64,000 nt of DNA from Pseudofabraea citricarpa (GCA_029641185.1 JAPWGK010000015.1:248001-312000); one strand, 5' to 3'. Positions 22,263 through 34,565 are shown, numbered from the stretch's first letter. The notes: a model not told the origin generated them from the sequence alone. Numbers and translations: made by a program.

Positions 22263-25096
22263 ACGCGTAGGCGTTCACAACCCTTGCCATAGGTTCAGCC
22301 ATATGATAAAACGAGGCACACACAGCACTCGGCGGGAAAGAGATTGGCTGGTTAACTGGCAGGTACTTGATTCACAAAAGGCGTTTACGTTCCTCACAGT
22401 ATGTGATAGCTTGGAGGTACCTAGGTACACATTGGTCGGTACCTGCTTAAGACGATAAAAAAGCCCTCGAGCACTTGCGTACGGCCTAGACTTCAAGAGG
22501 CTCAAATGTACTCTCGGACCAACACGTGGCAGGCCCGCGCGGCATTATTAGAAGACGGCAAAGACAACGGACTCAAGTCATGGAGTAATTATTCCCGGCT
22601 GGAGAAACGAAGACCGGAAAGTCCATGGTCACCCAACAACCACTCACTCTCGAGCCTTGAGATGATAGCTGAACGAAAAGAGGCCGGGACCACGATGAAG
22701 ATGGCGACAGGGATGTTGAGAGAGGTGATATGAGAAGGTCTGGACTGGACTTGGGACCAGGGTGATACGCCTCCAACACTTGATGGAGCAACGATAGAGT
22801 TGCGATCATCGGCGAAGGAGCGCGGCATACGATACGATATGATACGGCTCCGAGAGAAGAGAGCGGGTACAGTACAGTAGTGAAGAAGTCAAGATGAGAT
22901 GGGAAGCGCTAGAAGGATGTTGAGATGCATCAGCCTGGGTGCGACAAACTCTGGTTGCCAGCATTGATTGTTTGCTTTTGTTTGTGAGGAGCGAGGACGA
23001 GAAAGTCGCGGGATACTGCAAAGGTAAAATGCAAAATGGCATGACTACGGTAGGCTGTTGACACCCGCGACGCATTCATGCAGACTGCGCAAGTGAGGTG
23101 CCGGTCCGCCGTACAAGCTCTGGTGGGGCAGTTGGGGCATGATCACCATGGTTTTCATGCCCAGGCGTACCAAGTTGTCCCAGGTGCTCCAGGTGCTCCA
23201 GGTGCTCTGAGTGCTTCAGGGAACTCAGCTCGCTCATGCTCATGGTTATGGTCATGTTCATGGTGTAACTCGAAGAGCTGCAGAGTTGGGCACCAAAACA
23301 AGGTCCACAAATTTATCCAGCTCGCGAGCGTATGGTGACCATCCTCCATCAAAGCACTCGCCATGATTCGTCGAGCCCCGCCAACTCTCGCCCTGTGTCT
23401 GTCTGGAGCTTGACTTGGCCAGAAGATGAGCAGAGGATGATGTCTTCGCAATAGAGTGTACGGTCGGTGCTGGAACCTGTTTTGCTGCTGGCTGTGGTGT
23501 GCTGGATGGGTGGATGGGTTGATGTAGCAGCGTCATGGCGCATCAGTGAGTAGTGAGTGAGTGAGTTGTATACATAATACCGGAACCAGTCTCCCAGAAG
23601 ATTATCGTGCTTATCTGGAATTGCGGATAGACACGGCGACATTTCATCTTGTCCGAATCCTTTGAGCCGAGGAGGATGAAGGCAGGCGAGAATAGCTCGT
23701 CCTCGTTGCCCGTTGTGCGGATTGCGGAGAGGACAAGCCGGTGCTGCGACGACCATCCTCGATCTTCCGCCCCCCTGTCAGCTGGGACGGATTACAAGCC
23801 AGATGATTGGCACCGCAGCACAGAGCCTTGGGGTTGTCTCGTGGTGGGCTGGTACGTAAGTACATGGTACATCTTGTAGGCTGGTAGTATTGGTACTGGG
23901 ACCGGTACTGGTACCACTGCACTGCACTGTAGCTACAAACTACAGTACCTATAGGTACACTATTACTACTGTAGCTACTCCCCTCCCCCCTCCCCTCCCT
24001 TTTACCCCGCTTCCATCTGGGGGTCAACCACGCCTACTACGCCTACCACTACCACTACCACGCCTACTACAGAACTGTACCACACCTGCCACACCTACCA
24101 CCCAGCGCCTTCCCCTCCATTGAAAGCAAAGGGAAGTCAAAAGTCCAGTTCCAGCTCGGCCAGGCGGGAAACACACCACTAGGAGGGTAAGCGTAGTTAA
24201 AACACCACAACTCAAACCTCCCCTCTTCCTCTTCTTCTCTCTCTTCTCTCACATCTCTCAACTCTGCTACTTGACATACTTCACCAGAAACCACCCGCAT
24301 CCCAAGCATCGCTCACTCGCTCACTCACTCACTCGGTACCCACACCCACACATCTCGCATGTCAGCTCTCATCTCCCGCTAGACAAGGCTGTTGGGCGCT
24401 ATCCATTTCCAACCATCCATTTTGATTCGCTCGTCCCTCAACGCAACCTTAAAAGCCCGGCGCAGACACAGCTCAAGGCTCAAAACAGCAGAGGAGCAGA
24501 GCACACAGTCGCAGCACGACAACGACAACGCTGCTGGAGCCGGCCCGAAACTCGCTGAGAAGGGTGAGTGACTTCAAGCTCTCAAGCTCTCTGGTAAAAT
24601 TAGCCTGCGCAAGTGCTTGGCCTAAATCGCATTTCTGCTGCACCTCAGCCGGCTCTGCTTCACATGCGAAATTTACCCCCCCCAAGCCTATGGCTCTTGA
24701 TACTTCCCTCATACATACACGCAAGCCGAAACGGCTATGGCGGCCCTCCGACTTCTTCCTGTGTTTCCACCTGTAATTTGACCTTGCTGTGGAATGGCAA
24801 GGCCTGTCTAAGCCCAATAAGTTGCTATTGGGCCTGCTTCAGCCGTCACTCGTCCCCCCCACCCGTTCCGGCGTGCGACGTTGGGCCTCCGTTGAACATA
24901 TTCATATACTCAACATGTCTCCCGCTCTGGTCGTGTCGTGCGCAGGCTCAGGTTCGAGGAGAAGCTCAAAAGCAGCTAACCCTTTCTCTTTCTTCTCTCA
25001 AGACGATCCATCATCACGGTGCTCGACTTAACCCTCCTCTACAATTCCGCTACCTCCCTCACCCCCTCCCCCTCCCCGGACACCATCGACAACACC
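22263..25096. other. 2.8-kb intergenic region and long leader of the mitochondrial carrier gene
   Basis: No gene supported. It contains three tandem CCAGGTGCT 9-mers near 23176-23205 and CTAC/ACC trinucleotide-rich DNA near 24030-24090. The last 500 bp are CT-rich and look like a leader. A GTGAGT donor near 24564 and a CTCTCAAG acceptor near 25003 could bound a roughly 440-nt 5'-UTR intron. That intron is inference only. Confidence 0.4.
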
Positions 25097-26174
25097 ATGT
25101 CTTCCTCCAACTCGATCAAGCAAGCTGCCGAGGCTGCTCGCAACAAGACGAGCCAGGCATACGAGAGCACCAAGCAGCTCGCCGAGAGTGCCAAAGCTGA
25201 TCCCGTGGCCTTGAAAAATGACTTCCTACACACCCCATTCATGCGCGGAGCACTTCCCTTCATAAATGGCGGCGCTGCGGGAATGGTAGCGACAACCGTT
25301 ATCCAGCCCATCGATATGATCAAAGTACGTCTTCAACTCGCAGGCGAAGGAGCACGTACCGGCCCGAAGCCAACGCCCTTGTCGGTTACTCGCGAGATTC
25401 TAGCGTCAGGAAAAGCCTTGGACCTATACACTGGTATTTCGGCAGGCTTGTTGCGTCAAGCTGTCTACACAACCGCTAGGTTGGGATTTTTTGACACCTT
25501 CATGAAATCTTTGACCGTAAGAGCCAAAGATAACGGCACCCAGATTGGTTTTGCTGAGCGCGCTGCTGCTGGACTTTCAGCGGGCGGACTGGCAGCCATG
25601 ATTGGAAACCCAGCAGATCTTGCCCTCATCCGCATGCAATCGGATGGTTTAAAGCCACTTGCCGAGCGTAAAAACTACAAATCTGTCATTGATGCCCTGT
25701 CCTCTATTGCCAAATCTGAGGGTGTTGGTGCACTCTGGGCTGGAGCAGCACCAACGGTAGTCCGAGCTATGGCTCTTAACTTTGGGCAATTGGCTTTCTT
25801 CTCGGAAGCTAAACAGAGACTAAAGGACACCCAAATGAGCAGCCGGGCTCAAACCCTGAGCGCCAGTGCTATTGCTGGATTTTTTGCATCTTTCTTTTCC
25901 TTACCGTTCGATTTCGTCAAGACAAGACTGCAGAAGCAGACTAAGAGACCAGATGGCACTTTACCATACAAGAGCATGGCAGACTGCTTCAAGAAGGTCG
26001 CTAAGGAAGAGGGACTCCTGAGATTCTACCGGTAAGCCGGAAAGAGGACAAACCTTGTGATCCTGACTAACACCTTGTGACTTTAGGGGATTTTCGACTT
26101 ACTATGTCCGCATAGCTCCACATGCCATGGTTACACTAATTGTTGCTGATTATCTTGGTTTCATCACGAAGTGA
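25097..26174 (+). CDS. mitochondrial carrier, 2-oxoglutarate/malate type
   Basis: Inner-membrane SLC25-family exchanger, most like the oxoglutarate/malate carrier, which swaps cytosolic malate and matrix 2-oxoglutarate. Exons are 25097-26031 and 26087-26174, giving 340 aa. After about 50 polar residues, three mitochondrial-carrier repeats carry the signatures PIDMIKVRLQ, PADLALIRMQ and PFDFVKTRLQ. PADLALIRMQ in repeat 2 is diagnostic of the oxoglutarate/dicarboxylate branch. The intron interrupts the last helix, at FYR|GFSTYYVRIAPH, which completes the sixth helix. The start is the ATG with a good context (ACACCATGTC). An in-frame alternative start at 25019 would add an unrelated low-complexity leader. 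Tail-to-tail with TRM7. Confidence 0.93.
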
Positions 26175-26497
26175 TGTTAAGATCGATAGAACCTGAGTTT
26201 GAAAGACAAAAGAAAGCATGTCATGGTTGGATTGGGCCACAAGCCTTTGATTTGAATATCATTACCCCATGGTGGGGCTGAAGACGGAGTTTTGTTGGCG
26301 TAACATTCTTTGCTGAGATACCTGTGGAGGACTTCCGAGCGGTGGTTTGCGTAAATACCAGCCGATATCATAAACCGCAAAAATATATATGATCTTATTG
26401 TTAAACCCATTTTTTGATGCTTCCGTAATGTGAAATCATAACACCTTAGATTATGCCCCAACGCCACGCAATGCCGATTCTTGTCCAAGAGCACAGA
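26175..26497. other. convergent 3' intergenic region
   Basis: 323 bp between the stop codons of the carrier gene and the TRM7 gene. Nothing else seen. Confidence 0.5.
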
Positions 26498-27768
26498 TCA
26501 AGCAAGAGTCGTCTTCCCGTACGCACCTCCTGCAGCTTTCCTCATCTCTAAAGCTCTCTTGTATGGAGGCGCAGTTGGCGGTTGAATGGGGTCGAGTGTA
26601 ATTCGGTCCTTCGGTAAGTGATATGAAGCATCGGCATCGAAGGCCGAGAGATCACCGCAAGCCAGGAAAGGAGCGATCCATCTCCCTTCACGGCGAGCCT
26701 TGGTTTCGTCTTCTGGGAGAGTGATCTCAGTGATACCGTCATCTCTCAATTCCTTGATCAAAGCGGGTGCTGCAGCTGACCAAGTCCCAGACGCGGGGTC
26801 TTGAGCAAGAGCTGGCGCCGTAATAGGTAATTGTGCCGATCGAAGTTCAACCATGCGTTCCAAACGATCACCTACCCCCATTGGCTCTTCAAGACTCGCC
26901 TTGAATCCCTCAGGTGGTTGAAAGTTCAAGCAAACAATGAATGCTTCCACGCTACTTGCTCGACTACTCCGCGGCTTACTGACGACCACTCTCTCGAAGA
27001 AGATCTTCAGTTGAGCAAACAGCAAGTCTACATTCCGTCCGCGGAATATCTTGGCGACAAACTTGCCGCCTGGCTTGAGTACGCATAATGCGAGGTTCAA
27101 GGCTGCAAACAACAGTTGTGATTGAACGTAGATATCTAGATCATGCAGACCAGTGACGTCTGGCGCGCCATCTGACAGAACAAGATCAACTGGGTTGCTG
27201 GCATGTTGTGACTTTGTCGAAGGCGAGTAGTTTGGATCCAGGGCATGTAGCAGAAGTGGAACCGTCGCAGGATGAGTTATGTCTGCTCGAAGAGTAGTAA
27301 TTCCTTGCAGAGGGCTCATTGGCTGCAGATCTATTGCGACAATCTTGACATCTTTCCTTGGCTTGTATTGAAGAGACTCAGGCTCATTGATCGCTTCGTG
27401 GTTCCCTTCCGCAGCTGGAGCCAAACCATAGACTTTCAGCATTCGTTGTCGTTGCAGCTCCTGTTTGTCTTCCCATGCCGTGCGTCCAAACTTCTCGCCC
27501 TTGATTAGAACTCGAGAAAGAACCTGGCTCCAGCTTCCAGGAGCAGCGCACAGGTCGACGACTCGGGTGACGTCTGCAAAGAGGTCATATTCTGCACACA
27601 CGGTGGTTACTAAGAAATTCTTTGCTGTAGGAGAAGATGGCCGAGGAGATAACTCGGTAATATACCTTCATCCAATTGCAAGAGTTTGAAGGCGCTCCTG
27701 GCTCTCCATCCTTGCTCCTTCGCAAGCCGGTAATAGGCATCGCGCTTGTCCTTGGACGATTTCCCCAT
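26498..27768 (-). CDS. trm7: tRNA 2'-O-ribose methyltransferase Trm7 (FtsJ family)
   Basis: Methylates the ribose of anticodon-loop nucleotides 32 and 34 of certain tRNAs, with partner proteins in yeast (family knowledge). Exons are 27666-27768 and 26498-27591, giving 398 aa. The N-terminus [20 protein letters not shown] with [11 protein letters not shown] is typical of Trm7/FTSJ1. The split codon gives LDEEYDLF. The SAM-binding motif is [14 protein letters not shown]. The catalytic K-D-K-E tetrad is visible as K28 (AFKLL), D in LSDGAPD, K in [11 protein letters not shown] and E in SSVEAFIVC. About 45 residues inserted after the first strand and a C-terminal extension make it longer than yeast Trm7 (about 310 aa), as is usual in filamentous fungi. 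Head-to-head with MAK5, start codons 228 bp apart. Confidence 0.93.
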
Positions 27769-27996
27769 TTCCAACTTGCCAATTGCTGCTTGCTGTATGC
27801 ACGTTGGTTGTGGGGGAGCGAGCGTGCTTGCAAGGCTGAAATCGGAATCTGGCGACAAGGTTTTGTTAGCGCGGGGCTGTTTGGCCCGGCCCGGATCATC
27901 TTCCTCCCCGAGCCTCGAGAAAATGTTGAAGATTTACTTGCCTTGTAGACTCCGCAACTTTTTGCTCCGTGCAGACAAATCCGTAATCGTATCAAA
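27769..27996. promoter_or_regulatory. compact bidirectional promoter of trm7 and mak5
   Basis: Only 228 bp separate the divergent start codons of a tRNA-modification gene and a 60S-ribosome-assembly helicase gene, so the two must share or overlap control sequences. I did not recognise a specific motif. Confidence 0.7.
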
Positions 27997-30310
27997 ATGA
28001 CTCCCGAACAGAAAAAACGTGGGAGAGCTACCCAGAAGGCTAGCCAAGGTAGCAAAAAACGCCAGAAGATCGAGCTTGCGAAAACCGAACCAGCAAAGAA
28101 CGACGATGTGAGGAAGCAGAAAGTAGCTCTCGATGCGCTACCATGGAACGAAGTCGAGATGCCGGATATGTTTGAGGATGCTGAGGGATTCTTCGGGTTG
28201 GAGGAGGTAGAAGGGGTTGAGGTTGTTCGAGACGGAAATATGGTTCAATTTGTACGTATTAAAGCAGGTTTATTACACACCTTTTCTGACCAATTTAGAT
28301 GTCCGCGAACGTAGCTCCAGCGCCAGAAGAAGATGTTTTTGAGGGATTCGGGGATGACGATGATACGGAAGAAAAGAATACTACTTTGCCAACCAACGAC
28401 GGGGCTCCAGTGAAGCCTGCCAAAGAGAAGAAGGCAAAGAAGGACAAGAAGAAGAAACCTACTAAAACTGAAGACGAGACCGAGGAGCCCAAAGAAGATC
28501 TAAAAACGAATATTTTCAAGGCACTGGAGGAGGACGCAGCTGAAGAGGGCACAGATGTCTCGGCTTGGGAGGAATTGGATCTTTCCTCCAACACATTGTC
28601 AGCATTATCGAAGCTGGGATTTGCAAAGCCCACACCAATTCAAAAAGCTGCCATTCCAGAGATTTTGGCCGGGCACGATGTAGTAGGGAAAGCTTCTACA
28701 GGTTCTGGTAAAACTCTCGCCTTTGGCATACCGGTTTTGGAGAGCTGGATCGAGAGGTATGGAGACTTGGATGATGATGAGTACAAGACAGCAAGACCTC
28801 CAACTGCTTTAATTCTATCACCTACGAGGGAATTGGCGCATCAGATTTCGGATCACATGATTGCATTGTGTGCTGGTATTACGAATTATCCATATGTCGC
28901 AGCAGTGACTGGTGGATTGTCAGTACAGAAACAGCAACGTCAACTTGCGAAAGCTGATATTATTATTGGCACTCCAGGTCGATTATGGGAAGTTATGAGC
29001 TCAAGTATAGAGTTGTCGGCTTCATTGAAACAGATCAAGTTCTTGATTGTCGACGAAGCTGATCGACTTCTTACTGAAGGGCATTTCAAAGAAGCAGCAG
29101 AAATTATAAGTGCTTTGGATCGCCAACAGGATGCAAATGAAGGCGACGAGGAAAAGATTCCGGAACGCCAAACACTTGTCTTTTCAGCCACCTTTGCAAA
29201 AGGCTTACAACAGAAACTAGCAGGAAAGGGTAAACAAGGTTTGATGGATGGCAACGAATCCATGGAATACTTGCTCAAAAAGCTCAACTTTCGCGAAGAG
29301 AAGCCTAAATATGTGGATGTCAATCCTGTTTCCCAGATGGCCGAAGGACTGAGAGAGGGATTGGTCGAATGTGCTGGCACTGAAAAGGTAATTCAAAGCA
29401 GTTCGTATTATGCAACATCTAACTAACATACACGCAGGATTTGTATCTATACGCTCTTCTCATGTATCATCCAAATCAGCGAACACTGATTTTTACCAAT
29501 TCTATTCATTCTGTCCGCCGCTTAACACCATTCCTTCAAAATCTCAACATTCCTGCCCAGGCCCTGCATTCGCAAATGGCACAGAAGGCTCGTATGCGAT
29601 CGATAGAGCGATTCTCCTCGCTTAAATCTCCAGGCTCAATATTAGTTGCTACTGATGTGGCAGCTCGAGGTCTTGATATTGGCGGAGTGCAATTGGTCAT
29701 TCATTACCATCTACCTCGCGCAGCGGATATGTATGTGCATCGATCTGGAAGAACTGCACGCGGTGATGCCTCGGGATCCAGCATTCTACTTTGTGCGCCC
29801 GAAGAAGTTGTCGGCATGCGACGACTTGTTGCAAAAGTTCATGCTCAAAATGCAATCTCAGGTGGAGGAAGCAAGTCCAAATACTACATGCGCTCGCTAG
29901 ATATGGACCGGAAGGTCGTCGCTAGACTAAAGCCTCGCGTGACGCTCGCAAAGAAGATTGCCGACAGTGCATTGGCCAAGGAGAAGAAGGGCCATGACGA
30001 CGATTGGGTGAAAACTGCAGCCGAGGAACTGGGTGTCGATTATGACAGCGAAGAGTTCGAAGCCGCCGGTGGTGGAAGAAAAGGCAGGGGAACTGGAAGG
30101 CGCATGAAAGAGAAGGAGGCGAGAGGATTGTCGAAGGGAGAGGTCGGTGCCTTGAGAGGAGAGCTGAAGAGTCTCCTGGCTCAGCGCGTCAATGTCGGTG
30201 TCAGTGAGAGGTATCTGACGGCTGGCACGGTGGACATCAATGAGTTGCTCAAGGGAGCTAAGGGCGAGTTCTTGGGTAGAATTGAGGGGATTGGTATGGA
30301 AGACTCGTAG
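27997..30310 (+). CDS. mak5: DEAD-box RNA helicase Mak5 (60S ribosome biogenesis)
   Basis: Nucleolar ATP-dependent helicase needed for pre-60S maturation. Exons are 27997-28251, 28299-29387 and 29438-30310, giving 738 aa. The N-terminus is basic with the Mak5-type ALPWNEVEMPDMFEDAEGFF. An acidic/Lys-rich segment precedes the helicase core: W-E-E-L/Q-motif region with FAKPTPIQKAAIPEI, motif I ASTGSGKT (about 219), Ia PTRELAHQI, Ib TPGRLWE, motif II DEAD (about 336), III SAT, then after intron 2 IFTNS, DVAARGLDIGGV and HRSGRTARG. The interdomain insertion and the long basic C-terminus (GRKGRGTGRRMKEKEARG) fit Mak5/DDX24 rather than other DEAD-box classes. The second ATG at 28299 lies exactly at the exon 2 boundary and is not the start, since exon 1 encodes the conserved N-terminus. 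Confidence 0.93.
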
Positions 30311-31302
30311 GCTTTTGAGTAAAATGAAAACATATCCAATTGCATCTATCGGTCCTTGGGTTGGAGCTGAAACTGTAGTAAGTTGTTTATTAATAAGAGG
30401 GTGTTCGATGTTCATGCATATATGCTGGTTTAAGGTCACCGCATCAATACGATGGTTACTTTCGTTCCGTTCAACAAGATGTTGGAAACTCGGTGCCAGC
30501 AGCTCGTTCTTTCAAGCAAGCTTTGCTCTAGACATATGTGGCACTGAGAGGTACCCCCTAGATCAAAAGCTAAGCATCTTTGCGGCATCTTTGAAAGAAA
30601 GAAAAGAAAAGAAGGAAAGCCGTAATCTTAATTCTGAGCATTATTGCCACGAAGCTGCAAGGGCTTTCCGTGCACGCAGTCTAGTTTTCGATTGCTGTTC
30701 GGGGTACTTTCTCTTTCCTCGCCTCAGTCAACTCTCGCATCTCCTGGCTAGGCATGATTCTTGAATAATATCTCCAGATCGATCACTCCCAGGGCCGGAC
30801 AATTATGGTAGTGGCTGCTGGGCGCGAGATTTCAACAAGTGATTACTCTGCCGCTTCATTACTCGCATAGGCCTTAGCTAAGTTTAAACTTACTGTATTA
30901 GCACTCTGAGGATATCATGTGAGTGGGTGACCGTTGCTCTACTGGATTTTCCCGTTCTTCGTGGTGAAGGGCTCGCAGCCGAAGATGGAAGCTCCTCGGT
31001 TGATTGCTGTGTATATCCCCCAATAGGGATAAAGACTTGCACTACTTGGGAGCGATTATACCTGATCATCTACGCTATCAAGGTGCTGCTTATCTTGGAA
31101 TGCAAAGCTCGTTACATCGTTTACAGGTTTTCGTTTTGTTTATCAATTGAACTTTGATCACCAAGCCTTCAGTTGAAGTTTTAATTGTACTATCGAATAC
31201 TCATCTACGATAACAAGCATCATCACAGGATATAAATTCTAAACACGTTATGGTATATACGACTACAAGAATCAATACAACAAATAGCGAGGAAGTGAAC
31301 GG
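30311..31302. other. 1-kb intergenic region
   Basis: 3' flanks of two convergent genes. No gene or notable element seen. Confidence 0.5.
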
Positions 31303-32589
31303 CTACAGTATATGCGGAACAAAATTCGACCATGGGATCGTGAGATAACACTCAGGCGGGAGCCTTCTCAAGCTCGACACAGCTAGGCCCAGGATCAAAA
31401 TCCTCGCCATGAGGTAGGTCAAGAAGGGCAGCCAAAAGAAGAAGAAGCCCCGGGGCCAGAGCAGCTTATACCCTTCGATGTACTCGTATTCTGCGCGTAG
31501 CTGTCTCCGGTGATGGTTTCCTATCGCCTCACAAACAGCATGTACGAAGAGGGACGACTCAGCTATCAAACAAGCACAGCGCCATAGGATCCTCTCGGCT
31601 GGCGATGGAAAGGCAAAAGACCATTCTGCAAATGATATAGTCGAGAAGCAGATGACATTGAAGCCAAGATATGCTCGTTGGTAAAGGTTGAAAAGCCGTG
31701 GGTTTCGATCGTTGGGTATTCGCCGCAAAGGGGCTTTGAAGGGTCCGTAGTAGCGGCAGAGTCGTGGCCAGAGGGTCAAGATGTGCACTTGCTGCTCTAC
31801 GAAGTCCAGCGGCGTGTACTTGTACGGCTGCTGGGCTGCTTGACCAGCCGCGGTCAGAAGGCTAGCCATGCTTGCTTCCATCGTGATGACGGTTGGTGTC
31901 CGAACATCAAGCGGCTTGTGCAGCCAGTAGTGGTAGGTGGTAAAGGTGCAGATGATAATGGCACAGGTCTGGAACTCGAGGGGGGAAATAGGGAGGTGTT
32001 GAATGATGCGAGCAATGCACTGTGTGAAAAACCACAGCGTCTGAACACAAGCGATCGTCTTGGTGAACTTGTCGGCTTTGCTCTTGTCGAGGATGTCCTT
32101 CTCGGTGATGGCTGGCAATGGGATATAGCGATTCTGGATCAGGTAGTGCAGCTGTTTGGCACTGACGGGGAATTCCTGTGCGTCCGGAGACTGCAGCACG
32201 AAGCCTCCGCTGTCCGCATAAAAGCCATGGGTAAGCGTCCAGTTCTTTTCGTGTCCCAAGCCCTTCATGTCTTCCACTGATCGTTTTGCTGATGCCCATT
32301 GGCCGCCCGCTGCCAGAAGCAGGGCCTCGGGAACCAAGACTCCCAGGACCAGCCATCGAAAACGTCGCCAGGATTGGCACAGGAACCCTTCGTGGCTCGC
32401 AGGCAAGTTGAGGTGGAGTTGAGCCCATAGACAGATGAAAAGTGTCGACAAACATGCCCATATGACATCCACCGTTCCGCGTTGGTTGGGTGGTGAAACC
32501 CAACCACTAGGTGCAGCAGTGTTGTTGGTGCTGCTGCTACCAACGACGGGGCCACTGGCACGGCTGAGACACCAATTATGAGGAGCCAT
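31303..32589 (-). CDS. multipass membrane protein of a large fungal family, function unknown
   Basis: An intronless integral membrane protein of 428 aa from the Met at 32589, or 436 aa from 32613. Near the N-terminus it has RGTVDVIWACLSTLFICLW, the hallmark opening of a widely expanded uncharacterised fungal family. This is followed by a basic segment, LVLGVLVPEALLLAAGGQWASAKRSVE, and a soluble loop with TLTHGFYADSGGF and FPVSAKQLHYLI. Further TM helices include the segment around WFFTQCIARIIQHLPISPLE and the CTFTTYHYWLHKPLDV region. At least seven TM segments can be counted, with the last starting FFFFWLPFLTYLMARIL. No catalytic motif is evident. Start codons of this gene and the mpaB-like gene are 663 bp apart and divergent. 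Confidence 0.85.
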   Translation of the reverse strand: MAPHNWCLSRASGPVVGSSSTNNTAAPSGWVSPPNQRGTVDVIWACLSTLFICLWAQLHLNLPASHEGFLCQSWRRFRWLVLGVLVPEALLLAAGGQWASAKRSVEDMKGLGHEKNWTLTHGFYADSGGFVLQSPDAQEFPVSAKQLHYLIQNRYIPLPAITEKDILDKSKADKFTKTIACVQTLWFFTQCIARIIQHLPISPLEFQTCAIIICTFTTYHYWLHKPLDVRTPTVITMEASMASLLTAAGQAAQQPYKYTPLDFVEQQVHILTLWPRLCRYYGPFKAPLRRIPNDRNPRLFNLYQRAYLGFNVICFSTISFAEWSFAFPSPAERILWRCACLIAESSLFVHAVCEAIGNHHRRQLRAEYEYIEGYKLLWPRGFFFFWLPFLTYLMARILILGLAVSSLRRLPPECYLTIPWSNFVPHIL

Positions 32590-33252
32590 GATTGCAAAAA
32601 TCGATGCGTCCAAGCTACATTCTGGAATTGCTTCCTTTTACCGAGCTATATACATCCAGAGCTTGAGCTTCAACACGGGTCGGTGTCAGGCTTTCCGCAG
32701 CTGTCTCAACTACACAGCCATAGCCACAGCGAACTTGGTGAATGTCATCGCCATTGCCATCGTCATGACTATCATCGGGTGCAAAGTAAGCAGTAGAGGC
32801 AGTTGTGGGCTCTGCGGTGCCAGCATTCGACTGGATCAGATCGTCTCAATATCTGCTAGTAGCGACGATAGCGGTAAAGAATAGAAACATGATGCCAAAC
32901 GGGCTGTGCTCTTATTTTGGTCTTCGGGAGTCTGTACACTTTTGTATTACCTGTTGATCCTAAAAGTCCATCTGAGGCTTTCTTGTCTCATGAGTCGTGC
33001 CTTTTTCACCAGTCGAAGACCGCCTTCGTCGCTTCTATTTTGTCACTCATGCATGCGCGTACCCGCCAAATTGTGCTGTGCTGACATGTGTGGCTAAATA
33101 TTTGTGCAGGAGCGACTTAGTTGGTAACACAAAGCGAACAAACAGTCGTGACTGCCGTGTCGCCCACTCGCCCTCTTCCTCGCCCCTTTCCTGGCCTCAC
33201 CGTGAGTTCAAAGGTCTTCCAAAACGGACATCGTGAGCAACAACTTCTAACA
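32590..33252. promoter_or_regulatory. divergent promoter region
   Basis: 663 bp between divergent genes. A 98-codon plus-strand frame at 32588-32884 overlaps the start of the minus-strand gene and has no recognisable domain, so I treat it as chance. Confidence 0.45.
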
Positions 33253-34565
33253 ATGTCGTTGCTTCAATTCCAACTTCTTCTTCCCCTTCTCCCCGGCGCA
33301 ATGCTCTATCTCTACCTCGTCAAGCGACTCCGCTTCTCCCGCGCCGATAGCATGCCTTCGATTCTTGGATACACCGAGAGAGCAAGCTTCTCTCGCATGT
33401 CCATTCAAGATGCCTGGCAAATCCATAACTACCTCGTCGAGTTGGAGTTTCCAACCACCTTCTCTGCCGCAACAATGTTCGCGCTGTTCAAGGCCTATGG
33501 CATCCCGAGTATATCGTCTCTCCTCTGCGCAACAGGCCAATTCTCGTCCAAAGATACCGTCGACAAGCGATATACCGACACGGGCTGCCTCTTGCTTGAG
33601 GCTGTTCTCAACCCACCTGCGTCTCCGCGCGCCGTTGACGCGATCGCGCGCATCAACTACCTGCATTCTGCACATCGTGCCTCGGGGAAGATAACGGACT
33701 CGGATATGCTGTACACGCTCTCGCTCTTTGCACTAGAACCCAGCCGATGGGTGGCCAGATACGAATGGAGATGCCTGACCGGATTGGAGAGATGTGCCCT
33801 CGGGACCCTGTGGAAACAGCTAGGCGAGGCGTTGGGCGTCAGCTTCGATCTTCTTCCTGGCAGCCAAGCGGGCTGGAAGGATGGCGTCGAATGGCTAGAT
33901 CAGCTGGACAGCTGGAGTCGCGAGTACCAGGATACCCATATGGTGCCTGCATCTTCAAACAAGAAAGTTGCTGACGCGACCTTGTACCATATCCTCTGGA
34001 AGGTACCGAACCGATTCAAGCCGATGGGAAAGAAAATCGTAGCGGCAATCTTGGAGAAAAAGCTTCGAGAAGCAATGATGTGAGTTCTCTACTTTTTTCC
34101 GTCCTTTTGTTTTCTTTTTAAAGAAAAACTGGTTTTAATGCCGAAAAAAGGATTCCGAGACCTCCTCCACGCTATATTACATTCATTCACCGGCTCAACT
34201 CTTTCCGGAAGTTCTTTCTTTTGCACCTTGCACTCCCTAGATGGAAGCCGAAGAAACGTCTCCCAATAGCCTCGGAATCAGGCCGTCTATACGCTCGGAA
34301 GTATAACATTCAGCCATGGTACGTCAAGCCGACGATTATGAATCGATGGGGGCTCGCGGCTTGGAGAACATGGTTCAAGGGCGGTGTTTTGCCAGGAGAT
34401 CAGGAAGATAAGTACTTCCCGACGGGATTTGTAGCAAGCGAGCTTGGTCCTACACGATTGAGAAAATGTGGAGGAGAGGAAATGGACGTCGAGAAGCAGA
34501 GATTGAAGTCTGAGTCGACGTTGAATGCCAACAAGTGCCCATTTCTTGCACAGCAAGGAGAGTAA
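33253..34565 (+). CDS. mpaB/rubber-oxygenase-like membrane oxygenase (DUF2236)
   Basis: Likely ER-bound oxygenase-like protein of the mpaB/mpaB'/latex-clearing superfamily, b-type-heme-related in characterised members. Substrate unknown. Exons are 33253-34079 and 34151-34565, giving 413 aa. An N-terminal hydrophobic anchor (LLQFQLLLPLLPGAMLYLYL) is followed by the conserved fungal pattern AWQIHNYLVELEFP, ALFKAYGIPSISSLL, KRYTDTGCLL, ARINYLHSAHRASGKI and LYTLSLFALEPSRWV. Then come YEWRCLTGLERCALGTLWK and a distal VPNRFKPMGKKIV. Splicing joins LREAM to IPRPPPRYITFIHRLNS, and the tail contains YFPTGFVASELGP. The intron removes an in-frame TGA at 34081. Characterised relatives act in polyketide side-chain cleavage, but no biosynthetic genes adjoin. 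Confidence 0.88.

Noticed and set aside
27610..28055. Alternative starts upstream of the TRM7 Met at 27768
   Set aside because: They would run into the short divergent promoter and add unconserved residues before MGKSSKD.
31678..32280. 200-codon plus-strand frame antisense to the membrane-protein gene
   Set aside because: Shadow of a real coding frame on the opposite strand.
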